Part shown: one piece after another, positions 13,495-20,195 of the stretch
Layout: every line of letters begins with the position of its first letter
Numbering within the stretch: position 1 is the first letter of the stretch
From: an uncultured Eubacteriales bacterium
GTDB taxonomy: Bacteria > Bacillota > Clostridia > Oscillospirales > Acutalibacteraceae
Assembly: GCA_934463035.1 (NCBI GenBank)
Contig: CAKSIG010000013.1
Span: 1-22,377 of the forward strand
Direction: 5' to 3'
DNA: 22,377 bases
Position numbers and translations under genes: made by a program
The notes under the pieces: model-generated
Told to the model about the DNA's origin: nothing
Databases searched by the model: none
The model's input: only the letters and a program-made list of their open reading frames with translations

Positions 13495-15208
13495 TGAAAA
13501 ATGGCTGGAATCCCTACCCAAGAACGTAACTGACAATCTTGCCAAACAAAACGCAGAAGTTATAAAAGCGATATGCGAAAGGATTAAGTATTTTGGCGAT
13601 TTAAGACCTACCGAAATTAATAGACTTACAAATTCTGTCGCATTTGCAGGGGCGGATATTAAGACCATAAACAGGATTATTCAAAGGTATACAAGTCTTA
13701 ATAAGACTGAAATCAAAAAAATATTTGAAGAAGCCGCGAAAGAGAATGACGATTTCGCAAAACAATACTACGAATACAGAGGACTTGCACCTCAAACTCA
13801 CGATAATAATGAATATCTTCACGATTTATATTCGGCCATCTCACAAAGCACAGTGAAACGGTTTGAAAACCTTTCGGATACTTACGGTTTTAAGTTCTCT
13901 GGCCAAAAGCCTATGACGTTGCACAGAGCATATTCACAGATAATCGATAAAGCCATCTACGAAGTTCAAACAGGAATAACTGATTATAACACCGCGTTGC
14001 GGCAAAGTGTTAAAAAACTTGCTGACAGTGGGATAAGGACTGTCGACTGGGAAAGCGGAATAAGTAGGCGGGCAGATACAGCGGTAAAAATGAACATACT
14101 CGACGGAGTGCGGCGTTTAAGTCAAGAAATGTTGATTTATAACGGCGAAAGGTTTGGAGCTGACGGGATAGAATTGTCCGCCCACGCAATATCCGCGCCC
14201 GACCACGTGTATGTTCAGGGACATCAATTTTCCAACGAAGAGTTTAACAAAATGCAGGAGGGAAAACCGTGCGTCGATGTAAATGGACGTGAATATAATG
14301 GATTTGAGCGTCCAATAGGCGAATGGAACTGTAAGCATTTTGCTTTTCCGATTATCGTAGGTGTATCTGAGCCTAATTATTCCGAAGAGCAGCTTGAAGA
14401 TCTTCGTAACAACAGTCGCGAAAAATACGGATTAACACAGGAAATGAGAAAAAGAGAAGCCGAAATAAGACGTTTCAAAGACCGCCGTATGGCTTTTTCT
14501 GCGTCAGGTAATGAATTAGATGCAAAACGCACCCAAAGAGAACTGAATGCCGCACTTAAAGAATATGATAAGTATTGCAAAAATAACGGTTTAACACCTA
14601 AATATAATCGAACAGATGTCAACGGGTATAGGAGAATATCGACGGTTGACAAAGTTTTGAAAAATGATATAATAAATACAGTAGGTGAGAAAATGGGAAT
14701 TTCGGTTGAGATAGACAAATTTACGCCTTGTTTGGTTGAAGCAAAAAGCGGGAAAATAGTTGAAACCGAATATTCATTAGCGTCTCAATCTGACTTAAAA
14801 ACAGATGATTGGAATTTTAATTGGTCTGACAATGCTTTGAAAGAATCCGAAATTTATAAATTGACCCTCAAAGGAGATAATACCGTTCAAGGGTTGATAG
14901 CGTTAAATGATTTTAAAAAGGATAACGCTGTTTACATTAAACTTGTTGAAAGTGCGCCTAATAACATTGGAAAAACCAAAATGTTTGAAGGCGTTGGTGG
15001 TCATTTATTTGCAATAGCTATTAAAAAATCGGTAGAACGCGGCTATGGCGGCTTTGTGTTTATGGATGCCAAAAATATTGATTTGGTTGATTACTATCAA
15101 AAAACGCTTAAAGCAACTCACATAGGCGGTGCTCATCCTTATCGAATGTTTATTGACGAGGATGATGCAATAAAAATATTGAAAACTTATACATTGGAGG
15201 AAAAATGA
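13478..15208 (+). CDS. MuF-type minor head protein with C-terminal GNAT-like domain
   Basis: 576 residues. Residues about 1-390 form the phage minor capsid protein 2/MuF part, including the helical stalk (TLHRAYSQIIDKAIYEVQTG), the motif LSAHAISAPDHVYVQGHQFS (about 228-247), GEWNCKHFAFPIIVGVSEP and a coiled coil that ends NGLTPKYNRTDVNGYRRIS. Residues about 406-576 are a separate domain with strands, a pyrophosphate-loop-like GVGGHLFAIAIKKSVERGYG (501-520), FVFMDAKN and DLVDYYQKTLKATHIGG, which fits a GNAT acetyltransferase. MuF proteins of temperate phages are known carriers of variable toxin domains with downstream immunity genes; a GNAT payload is my inference. The C-terminal part is more AT-rich and has its own promoter and start. 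Confidence 0.78.
   Translation: MSSLIDEKWLESLPKNVTDNLAKQNAEVIKAICERIKYFGDLRPTEINRLTNSVAFAGADIKTINRIIQRYTSLNKTEIKKIFEEAAKENDDFAKQYYEYRGLAPQTHDNNEYLHDLYSAISQSTVKRFENLSDTYGFKFSGQKPMTLHRAYSQIIDKAIYEVQTGITDYNTALRQSVKKLADSGIRTVDWESGISRRADTAVKMNILDGVRRLSQEMLIYNGERFGADGIELSAHAISAPDHVYVQGHQFSNEEFNKMQEGKPCVDVNGREYNGFERPIGEWNCKHFAFPIIVGVSEPNYSEEQLEDLRNNSREKYGLTQEMRKREAEIRRFKDRRMAFSASGNELDAKRTQRELNAALKEYDKYCKNNGLTPKYNRTDVNGYRRISTVDKVLKNDIINTVGEKMGISVEIDKFTPCLVEAKSGKIVETEYSLASQSDLKTDDWNFNWSDNALKESEIYKLTLKGDNTVQGLIALNDFKKDNAVYIKLVESAPNNIGKTKMFEGVGGHLFAIAIKKSVERGYGGFVFMDAKNIDLVDYYQKTLKATHIGGAHPYRMFIDEDDAIKILKTYTLEEK
14646..14673 (+). promoter_or_regulatory. Extended-consensus promoter inside the MuF gene
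   Basis: TTGACA (14646-14651), 16-bp spacer, TGATATAAT (14665-14673): perfect -35, perfect -10 and an extended TGn element. It sits exactly at the join between the MuF body and the GNAT-like domain and would transcribe the domain plus the two following genes up to the terminator at 15805-15832. Confidence 0.65.
14693..15208 (+). other. Possible independent translation of the GNAT-like domain
   Basis: ATG 14693 is in frame with the MuF gene and is preceded by AGGTGAG at a spacing of 4-8 bases, and by the promoter at 14646-14673. Translation from here gives 171 residues beginning MGISVEIDKF, a complete domain. The reading frame therefore looks like a stand-alone gene whose promoter and leader have been read through in frame by the MuF gene. 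Confidence 0.5.
15188..15207 (+). repeat. 20-bp repeat at MuF 3' end, copy 1
   Basis: TATACATTGGAGGAAAAATG encodes the last residues of the MuF/GNAT protein (YTLEEK) and the ribosome binding site of the next gene. It matches 15742-15761 at 19 of 20 positions. Confidence 0.8.
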
Positions 15209-15420
15209 AAATGTCCGAAAAGGAGCGTATAGCATTTATAGAAAAGTTTGCTGAACTTGACGATATGGCAGAAAAAGCAGGAGGATATGTAGCATTGAAC
15301 GCTGATATAGAAGACGAACCTCATTACAATTATCGTGCTATTAGCAAATATTGCAAAGAAAAGGGAATAGAACCGCTCGATATGACAATTCGTGAGCTTA
15401 ATTCTTTTATTGTTCATTAA
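15205..15420 (+). CDS. Small acidic protein, candidate immunity/partner of the GNAT domain
   Basis: 71 residues; ATG overlaps the MuF stop (ATGA) with GGAGG 4 bases upstream. A second ATG two codons later is possible. The sequence has an amphipathic N-terminal helix (SEKERIAFIEKFAELDDMAE), a central GGYVALNADIEDE, and a C-terminal helix (SKYCKEKGIEPLDMTIREL). No known domain is recognised. Tight coupling to the effector-like C-terminus of MuF and its acidic character are what is expected of an immunity protein in polymorphic toxin loci, but that is inference from position. AT-rich like the rest of the cassette. Confidence 0.65.
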   Translation: MKMSEKERIAFIEKFAELDDMAEKAGGYVALNADIEDEPHYNYRAISKYCKEKGIEPLDMTIRELNSFIVH

Positions 15421-15466
15421 AAGGATTCTGGATTGTGTTCCGTATTTTTAAGAAAAGGTGAACAAT

Positions 15467-15529
15467 ATGTGTAAACTGCTTTCTAAATACAGAACTCATG
15501 CGGTACCACACAATAAAAGGGATATTTAA
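15467..15529 (+). CDS. Possible 20-residue peptide
   Basis: ATG 15467 follows AAAAGGTGA; reads MCKLLSKYRTHAVPHNKRDI and stops at TAA 15527-15529, which overlaps the next ATG (TAATG). The ribosome binding site and overlap are right for translational coupling, but composition gives no support. It could be a short coupling ORF for the 70-residue protein, or chance. Confidence 0.3.
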   Translation: MCKLLSKYRTHAVPHNKRDI

Positions 15530-15741
15530 TGAATTTGAAGGATATTATTCATCTTTTAGGGAAAAAAGTAAAGGTTATTGATGTAGATGGTGAGCAACGT
15601 ATTGGCTATTTTATGGATTATACAAACGCCTTGAACAATCCCGAAGGCGGATGGAGTATTGAAATATATCCCTCTAAATCTTCCGTTAGTGCGTGGGGTT
15701 ATTTTAAATCTGATATTAAATCAATCGAAAAAGTTAAATAA
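15529..15741 (+). CDS. Small SH3/Sm-like beta protein, second candidate immunity gene
   Basis: 70 residues: MNLKDIIHLLGKKVKVIDVD, then GEQRIGYFMDYTNALNNPEGG, WSIEIYPSKSS, and a last strand DIKSIEKVK. The GKKVKVxDxDG...GYxxDYT...I pattern predicts a small five-strand barrel. I recall similar small proteins in Firmicutes phages and mobile elements without known function. A RGGATATT-like site just upstream is weak, so coupling to the 20-residue ORF may be needed. It lies within the AT-rich cassette between the MuF gene and the terminator. Confidence 0.65.
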   Translation: MNLKDIIHLLGKKVKVIDVDGEQRIGYFMDYTNALNNPEGGWSIEIYPSKSSVSAWGYFKSDIKSIEKVK

Positions 15742-15761
15742 TATACTTTGGAGGAAAAATG
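15742..15761 (+). repeat. 20-bp repeat, copy 2 (orphan ribosome binding site)
   Basis: TATACTTTGGAGGAAAAATG repeats the MuF 3' end but leads only to ATG-TCA-GAC-TGA. It looks like the remnant of an earlier effector end or of a lost following gene. The shared Shine-Dalgarno core makes part of the match unremarkable. Confidence 0.6.
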
Positions 15762-15804
15762 TCAGACTGACAGCGACTGTATTATATTATTATTTATGTG
15801 AATT

Positions 15805-15832
15805 AGACTGCCTTTTATGGCAGTCTTTTTTT
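15805..15832 (+). terminator. Intrinsic terminator of MuF cassette
   Basis: AGACTGCC (15805-15812), TTTTAT loop, GGCAGTCT (15819-15826), T-run to 15832. Perfect 8-bp stem. It separates the MuF cassette from the capsid operon. Confidence 0.9.
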
Positions 15833-15859
15833 GCACTTAAATTATTTCTTATTTTGCCC

Positions 15860-15886
15860 TTGACAAATGTAATAGCGTGTTATGAT
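15860..15886 (+). promoter_or_regulatory. Capsid-operon promoter, copy 1 of a paired late promoter
   Basis: TTGACA (15860-15865), 15-bp spacer, TGTTATGAT (extended -10, 15878-15886). The surrounding TGCCCTTGAC...GCGTGTTATGATG is repeated at 20191-20223 with identical spacing. The short spacer is shared by both, so it is likely functional. Confidence 0.65.
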
Positions 15887-15916
15887 GTGAATAGGGTATA
15901 GCCCGTTTGTTTTCAT

Positions 15917-15933
15917 TCCGCGGACATCGCGGA
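15917..15933 (+). other. Leader hairpin upstream of scaffold gene
   Basis: TCCGCG-GACAT-CGCGGA: 6-bp perfect stem in the 5' UTR of the capsid operon, 29 bases before the scaffold ATG. No U-tract, so probably an mRNA-stability or translation element, not a terminator. Confidence 0.45.
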
Positions 15934-15961
15934 TAATAAATTATGATTAGGAGACAAAACA

Positions 15962-16531
15962 ATGAAAAATATTCTTGATATTTTAAGTGCAGCAGGACTT
16001 GAAATAACGGAGGAGCAGAAGACAGCAATCTCAAAAGCCGTAAACGAAAGTTACCGCGGTGTTGAAGAAATCGAAAAGAAAAAGAACCGCATTTTGGAAC
16101 TTGAAAAGCAAAACGGAGAAATGTCAGAAAAAATAAAAACTTTTGACGGAAATAAAACCCAGCTGGAAGAGTTGCAAAGGAAAGTTGCTGAATTTGAAAC
16201 GGCAGAAGCAAAGCGCAAAGAGGAACAGCAGGCGGCCGAGCTGGAAAGAACGATGCGTGAACGTTTTGCCCCTCTAAAAGGTGAACACGAGTTTTTTAAC
16301 GAGTACGCCGAAAAGGAAACCTATGAAAATTTCAAGACCGCTCTTGCCGACAAAGCAAATGCAGGAAAGTCCGATGCGGACATTTATGCAGCAATAGTCA
16401 AAAATAAGGATATTTACAAACCGAAAGAAAAATTTATAAACCCGCCCGTAGGCGGAAGAACGGACCCCGAAGCAGATGATATTGCAAAAGCAAGGGCTGT
16501 AATGGGGCTAAAAATCAATAAAGGAGATTAA
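15962..16531 (+). CDS. Capsid scaffolding protein
   Basis: 189 residues; TTAGGAGAC ribosome binding site. Mostly helical and highly charged, with a long coiled coil (residues about 33-95, ending RKEEQQAAELERTMRERF) and a basic C-terminal segment ending KARAVMGLKINKGD, which in scaffolds contacts the coat protein. Position just ahead of the capsid gene is diagnostic. Its own promoter, 75 bases upstream, allows high capsid expression apart from the packaging genes. No protease domain is visible. Confidence 0.85.
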   Translation: MKNILDILSAAGLEITEEQKTAISKAVNESYRGVEEIEKKKNRILELEKQNGEMSEKIKTFDGNKTQLEELQRKVAEFETAEAKRKEEQQAAELERTMRERFAPLKGEHEFFNEYAEKETYENFKTALADKANAGKSDADIYAAIVKNKDIYKPKEKFINPPVGGRTDPEADDIAKARAVMGLKINKGD

Positions 16532-16533
16532 AT

Positions 16534-17433
16534 ATGGCTAATTCAATAACAACGTTTAAAAAGTACATCGATCAGATTGACGATGTTTACAAGGAAAGCG
16601 CAAAAACCGCTATACTCGACGGCGACGACAGCCTTGTTCAGGCTGGTTCAAACGCCCACGAAATAGTTATACCGAAAATATCTATGGATGGTCTTGGCGA
16701 TTATTCGCGTAACGGGGGTTACGTTGACGGCGATACAACTGTAACCAACGAAACAGTAGAGTTCAACTATGAACGCGGCAGAGCTTTCACGGTTGACGCT
16801 ATGGATAACGAAGAAACTGCGGGTGTAGCGTTCGGTAAACTTGCGAGCGAGTTCGTTCGCACAAAAGCCGTTCCTGAGCTGGACGCATTTCGCTTTGCAA
16901 AGTATGCAGGTACCACAGGAATATCAAAGGTCGCGGCGGGTGCAACACTTTCAACAGGCGCCGATGTTATTGCGGCGCTTCGTGCAGGCACTACCGAAAT
17001 GGATGAAGACGAGGTTCCCGCAGAGGATAGGCATCTGTTTATAACGCCCACGTTATACGGTCTTGTTCAGGATATGGATACCACAAAGAGCCGCGAGGTT
17101 ATGAGCCGTTTTGCCGATATTACTCTCGTTCCTCAGAGCCGTTTCTATACCGCTATCACACTTTACGACGGTAAGACCGATACTAGCTCGCAGGACAGCG
17201 GTGTGAATCAAAAGCCCGGTGGTTATGTAAAGGCAAGTGCAGGTAAGGATATTAACTTTATGATCGTCCACAAGCCTGCCGTTTTGCAGTACACAAAACA
17301 TAAAGTAACCAAGGTTATATCTCCCGAGGAAAACCAGACGGCCGATGCGTGGAAATTCCCGTACCGTGCTTACGGCCTCGCGGACGTATACAAGAATAAG
17401 GTTGCCGGTATTTATCTGCATCACAAAGCATAA
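16534..17433 (+). CDS. Major capsid protein (HK97-type fold)
   Basis: 299 residues; AAAGGAGAT site. Features of the short HK97-like coats in Firmicutes phages: N-terminal helix (TFKKYIDQIDDVYKES), the extended-loop region DGLGDYSRNGGYVDGDTTV (about 51-69) followed by FNYERGRAFTVDAMDNEET, the spine helix AFGKLASEFVRTKAVPELD, the A-domain with RHLFITPTLYGLVQDM and FMIVHKPAVLQYTKHK, and the ending AYGLADVYKNKVAGIYLHHKA. No N-terminal delta domain, in keeping with the separate scaffold gene. Confidence 0.92.
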   Translation: MANSITTFKKYIDQIDDVYKESAKTAILDGDDSLVQAGSNAHEIVIPKISMDGLGDYSRNGGYVDGDTTVTNETVEFNYERGRAFTVDAMDNEETAGVAFGKLASEFVRTKAVPELDAFRFAKYAGTTGISKVAAGATLSTGADVIAALRAGTTEMDEDEVPAEDRHLFITPTLYGLVQDMDTTKSREVMSRFADITLVPQSRFYTAITLYDGKTDTSSQDSGVNQKPGGYVKASAGKDINFMIVHKPAVLQYTKHKVTKVISPEENQTADAWKFPYRAYGLADVYKNKVAGIYLHHKA

Positions 17434-17445
17434 GGAGGAAATACA

Positions 17446-17544
17446 ATGAAAACAATAGGACTTGTATTTCCTGACGAAGCAAGCTCAGAAAAGGAAAAGG
17501 GCGCAGAAAAGAAAGAACCCAAGCCTGAGAAGAAAAAGGCTTGA
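17446..17544 (+). CDS. Very small lysine/glutamate-rich protein
   Basis: 32 residues, MKTIGLVFPDEASSE then a K/E/P-rich tail (KEKGAEKKEPKPEKKKA). Strong AAGGAGG 6 bases before the ATG. It is too short for most callers. Small charged proteins directly after the coat gene are common in these phages, with a hydrophobic start resembling a peptide that could dock on the capsid. Function unknown. Confidence 0.6.
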   Translation: MKTIGLVFPDEASSEKEKGAEKKEPKPEKKKA

Positions 17545-17562
17545 TGAAACGGAGGCGGTTAA

Positions 17563-17907
17563 ATGTATCTTGATTTTTCGGATTATGTGTCTTTCGGCGG
17601 AAATCTCGAAAAAGCGGCATTTGACCGCTTTTCGTACCGCGCAGAGCGTATCGTGGAAAGATACACGTTTTCAAATCTTTCAGGAAGGGAATACAGCGAT
17701 ATTCCCGAGAAAGTAAAGCGATGCGTATTTGAACTTACGGAATATATCTCCGTGAATTTTGCAAACGGCTCCGTCGGTAGTAAGGTTTCGGAAAGCAATG
17801 ACGGATACTCTGTTGCGTATGAGAACAAAAAGGCGCTCGACGAGATATTTGATATAATTTACACGTATCTTTCTGATACGGATTTATTGTATGGCGGGGT
17901 GACATAA
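17563..17907 (+). CDS. Head-tail connector protein
   Basis: 114 residues; ACGGAGGCGG ribosome binding site. All-helical with the pattern of gp6/gp15-type adaptors: a Y-x-D-F-x-D-Y start, AAFDRFSYRAERIVERYTF, IPEKVKRCVFELTEYISVN, and the loop VSESNDGYSVAY preceding the last helix. It should form the ring under the portal. Overlaps the next ATG by one base (TAATG). Confidence 0.75.
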   Translation: MYLDFSDYVSFGGNLEKAAFDRFSYRAERIVERYTFSNLSGREYSDIPEKVKRCVFELTEYISVNFANGSVGSKVSESNDGYSVAYENKKALDEIFDIIYTYLSDTDLLYGGVT

Positions 17908-18335
17908 TGGGTTATCCGACTTGGTGGAATAAAACCGTCACCCTTTATAATCGCTTTGAGGATGCTGACGGCGTTGTTAAATATCGCAGAACGGTTTTAT
18001 CTGGGTGTTTTGTTAAAACTGCGTCGGCGCTTATTGTGTCTGGCGATACGGGCAAAGAAAAACCGCAAACAACCATAAGGATACGCAATTCAAGGAATTA
18101 TGTGTCCGTCGCAGAATGGTTGACCGATGAAAACAAGAGAAATAACGGCTTTACCATTCAAAACGGCGATATAATCGTTATGGGTAATGTGCCCGATGAT
18201 ATTGATGAATACGAAAGCGGAAAACGATCAGACAATCTGATAAACAAATATAAATCTGTTGGTTGTATAACGGTTGAAGCATATTCAATAAACGATTTCG
18301 GCACATTGGCTCATTATAAGGTGGTGGGGGTTTAA
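17907..18335 (+). CDS. Head-closure/minor capsid protein
   Basis: 142 residues, starting MGYPTWWNKTVTLYNRFEDA. A beta-rich protein with the pattern WNKTVTLYNR..., TIRIRNSRNYV and GFTIQNGDIIVMGNV, matching by order and appearance the head-closure proteins that follow the connector in Firmicutes siphophages. Overlaps its neighbours by single bases at both ends. Confidence 0.7.
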   Translation: MGYPTWWNKTVTLYNRFEDADGVVKYRRTVLSGCFVKTASALIVSGDTGKEKPQTTIRIRNSRNYVSVAEWLTDENKRNNGFTIQNGDIIVMGNVPDDIDEYESGKRSDNLINKYKSVGCITVEAYSINDFGTLAHYKVVGV

Positions 18336-18811
18336 TGGATTTTATAACGCCTTTTACCGAATACATATTGCAGTGTGATTCTGTTAAAAAGAATAAACTC
18401 TTTATAAATTCTATTGCTAATGCCCAAGATGGAGCAAAACAGCTTGTAACTTCACAAATCGACCGCGCCCAGGATAAAGAATATGTTGATGGTTCTGTAT
18501 TGCATAAGGTAATATTCACTGTTTTTGATTTTAAAAGTATATCGTTTAACGCAATAGTTAAATCTATGCTCAAAAAGAACAAGAACATAGAGAGCTTGCT
18601 TGAAGTGCAGTCGCTGATAGACTGGTTATCTGAACAGGAAAAACAAAAAAAATACCCTGATTTCGGCAGCGATTATGAGGTGATAAAGCTGGAAACCACC
18701 TATCTCACACCGTCCACACCCGCTATCGACAACACCGCAACGCCCGAAGTGGCAAAATACAGTATTCCAATCGCGTGTTACGTTATGGATTATACGGAGG
18801 CGATAAGATAA
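18335..18811 (+). CDS. Tail-terminator-like/minor capsid protein
   Basis: 158 residues. The central AQDGAKQLVTSQIDRAQDKEY and the C-terminal PEVAKYSIPIACYVMDYTEAI fit the third small connector-type protein before the tail tube gene. Mixed alpha/beta content would suit a tail terminator, but the order relative to the next gene makes head-tail neck protein an alternative. Starts on the previous stop (TAATG). Confidence 0.55.
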   Translation: MDFITPFTEYILQCDSVKKNKLFINSIANAQDGAKQLVTSQIDRAQDKEYVDGSVLHKVIFTVFDFKSISFNAIVKSMLKKNKNIESLLEVQSLIDWLSEQEKQKKYPDFGSDYEVIKLETTYLTPSTPAIDNTATPEVAKYSIPIACYVMDYTEAIR

Positions 18812-19212
18812 TGGGGAAGATAACTGTTTCTGTATTTCTGGAACACAAATTGCAAAAATTTTATTCGCCAGAAGTAAAGAAATTCGCCCTTGCGTCATAT
18901 TACGCACGAATGTATAAACGAATACCGTTTGGAAGCGGTTTACTTGCGGATAATGTGAGTATCGAAGACGACGGGATACACTTTAAAAGTCCACAGGCTC
19001 ATTATCTGTATAAAGGTATACTTATGGTATCGCCAAAAACAGGCTCGTCGTGGGCAAAAAAACACGAAAGAAAAGTGCCTGCTAACAAAAGCCTGAGATA
19101 TTCAAAAGAACAACACCCGCTTGCTTGCGCTGAATGGGGCAAGGTTACCGCGGATTTAGAGGGCGACGCCATATCTAAGGAAATCAAAAATTATATTTTA
19201 TCAATGAAATAA
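18811..19212 (+). CDS. Neck/tail-completion minor capsid protein
   Basis: 133 residues from ATG 18811, which shares a base with the previous stop; the open extension to 18775 is inside that gene. Contains YYARMYKRIPFGSGLLADNVSI (in two pieces) and AHYLYKGILMVSPKTGSSWAKK, a block characteristic of 'minor capsid protein' genes in Firmicutes phages where (Q/A)-(A/G)-x-x-LYxGxxM precedes a conserved G. Probably joins head and tail in the neck. Confidence 0.65.
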   Translation: MGKITVSVFLEHKLQKFYSPEVKKFALASYYARMYKRIPFGSGLLADNVSIEDDGIHFKSPQAHYLYKGILMVSPKTGSSWAKKHERKVPANKSLRYSKEQHPLACAEWGKVTADLEGDAISKEIKNYILSMK

Positions 19213-19224
19213 GGAGAAAAACAA

Positions 19225-19794
19225 ATGACAAAAGAACAGCTTAATACATTCCTTGCAGGTTTTAAACTTTCGTCAACGGGCAATGTCACAGATGTCGGTT
19301 CGGCGGATATAAAGCGAAAAATGCTTGCGGTATATATCAAAAAAGCGTCGGAAAGCAATAGCGCATACGAACTGTTGGGTTATCGCCAGGAAAGTATGTC
19401 GGTAGCTTCCAACAACGACACTTCCGATATTAACGATGTAAACGGTTTCAGCTATACCGACTTCAAAGGCAAAAACGAGAAAATCGAAATGTCGGAATAT
19501 CACATTAACCCCAAGAAAACGAAATTTCTTGAAGAAGCAATCAAACTCAAAATCAGCGACCAAGAGGACGAAATGCAAGATTACACAGTACTTATTGTAT
19601 ATGGCTTTTTGCGCGATACAGAGGGTAACTGTCTTGCAACGGAAGAAACCAATTGTACGGTTATTCTTGACAACCTCGGCGGTCAAGGTTACACTACTCA
19701 GGATGTAAACATTTCTCTTTCGGGAATAAAGACATACGGCAGCGTACCTGAAATAGTTTCGGTTCCGACTTTTACCGAGCATACACCTACATAA
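19225..19794 (+). CDS. Major tail tube protein
   Basis: 189 residues; AAGGAGAAA ribosome binding site. Beta-rich with a central strand-loop module (ELLGYRQESMSVASNNDTSD and VNGFSYTDFKGKNEKIEMSEY), YTVLIVYGFLRD, and a last strand VNISLSGIKTYGSVPEIV. Its placement between neck genes and the tail chaperone/tape measure pair and the absence of a sheath gene indicate a non-contractile siphovirus tail. The coding region ends just before a hairpin and the second toxin locus. Confidence 0.82.
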   Translation: MTKEQLNTFLAGFKLSSTGNVTDVGSADIKRKMLAVYIKKASESNSAYELLGYRQESMSVASNNDTSDINDVNGFSYTDFKGKNEKIEMSEYHINPKKTKFLEEAIKLKISDQEDEMQDYTVLIVYGFLRDTEGNCLATEETNCTVILDNLGGQGYTTQDVNISLSGIKTYGSVPEIVSVPTFTEHTPT

Positions 19795-19799
19795 AAATT

Positions 19800-19825
19800 C
19801 CTCTGCTTTTGGAGTAGAGCAGAGG
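19800..19825. other. Hairpin after tail tube gene
   Basis: CCTCTGCT (19800-19807) pairs perfectly with AGCAGAGG (19818-19825), loop of 10. No plus-strand U-tract; on the minus strand AATTTTT follows, so minus-strand termination is possible. It parallels the hairpin before toxin locus 1. Confidence 0.6.
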
Positions 19826-19834
19826 GGACTTTGC

Positions 19835-19863
19835 TTGATTTTTGTCGAAAGATGTGATATAGT
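19835..19863 (+). promoter_or_regulatory. Toxin-2 promoter
   Basis: TTGATT (19835-19840), 17-bp spacer, TATAGT (19858-19863). Weaker than the consensus antisense promoter opposite it. The leader holds a hairpin over the Shine-Dalgarno (CCCCTTT-A-AAAGGGG, 19914-19928). Confidence 0.55.
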
Positions 19864-19938
19864 TTTTAATGCCAAGCATTTTGCAAGGCTGGCAAGAGAG
19901 CGGTAAGGTTGTTCCCCTTTAAAAGGGGGTGATTAGCT

Positions 19939-20019
19939 GTGACAATTTTAGAAGCGATAGCACTTCTTACATTGATTGCAACTATCATCTTTGGTATTCT
20001 TGAATACATAAAGAAATAA
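19939..20019 (+). CDS. Type I toxin-like small hydrophobic peptide 2 (Hol-Tox-like)
   Basis: 26 residues from GTG 19939 (MTILEAIALLTLIATIIFGI, then LEYIKK), with AAGGGGGTGAT 7 bases before. The T-x-x-E-A-(I/L)-x-L-(M/L) start and lysine end fit the 'putative holin-like toxin' family of Firmicutes. A single membrane helix. The Shine-Dalgarno is sequestered in a stem with CCCC. The convergent RNA from 20112-20140 overlaps the 3' end. It lies between tail tube and tail chaperone genes, an unusual site for a toxin gene, yet it has its own promoter and terminators. Confidence 0.7.
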   Translation: MTILEAIALLTLIATIIFGILEYIKK

Positions 20020-20105
20020 CCGTCACCTAAGCGGCAACGGCGTTTCTCGCAAGCTTTAAACTTGATTCGGGAACGACCTGCACCGACCAAGTGAGCCGTT
20101 CTCTT
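20008..20105 (-). ncRNA. Predicted antisense antitoxin RNA 2
   Basis: About 97 nt from the promoter at 20112-20140, ending in a 9-bp hairpin (arms 20033-20041 and 20019-20027, 5-base loop) and a U-rich end (UAUUUCUU). The stem has three G-U pairs in minus RNA; these are A-C mismatches in plus RNA, so it is a minus-strand terminator. The 3' end covers the last codons of toxin 2. Its 5' part repeats pieces of the toxin leader (CAAGAGARCGG and GGTYGTTCCC). Confidence 0.62.
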
Positions 20106-20111
20106 GTTCAT

Positions 20112-20140
20112 ATTATAACAATTACGATTAGATTTGTCAA
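20112..20140 (-). promoter_or_regulatory. Perfect consensus promoter for antitoxin RNA 2
   Basis: On the minus strand TTGACA (20140-20135), 17-bp spacer, TATAAT (20117-20112), identical in hexamers and spacing to the promoter at 10011-10039. Confidence 0.75.
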
Positions 20141-20165
20141 GCGTCCGCTTATGCGGGCGCTTTTT
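20141..20165 (+). terminator. Plus-strand terminator ending toxin-2 mRNA
   Basis: GCGTCCGC (20141-20148), TTAT loop, GCGGGCGC (20153-20160) with one G-U pair, then T5. It would also stop transcription from the capsid-tail operon, making the downstream promoter at 20196 necessary. Confidence 0.75.
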
Positions 20166-20195
20166 GCGTTTAAATGCAAAATATCTGTTCTGCCC

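Larger units (their letters stand above)
20111..20167. repeat. 57-bp antitoxin-promoter block, copy 2
   Basis: Matches 10010-10066 at 54 of 57 positions. Contains the minus-strand promoter and plus-strand terminator of locus 2. Confidence 0.92.

Noticed and set aside
647..19857. Scattered GATGTGAC/TGTCACA motifs (about 651, 7364, 10081, 19851) as a common regulon site
   Set aside because: Spacing and orientation differ, some lie within genes, and seven-base matches are expected by chance; kept only for the repeated pair at 10081-10096.
19273..19875. 200-residue minus-strand ORF
   Set aside because: Opposite the well-supported tail tube gene and rich in Cys/Phe runs typical of reverse-strand shadows; no ribosome binding site seen.
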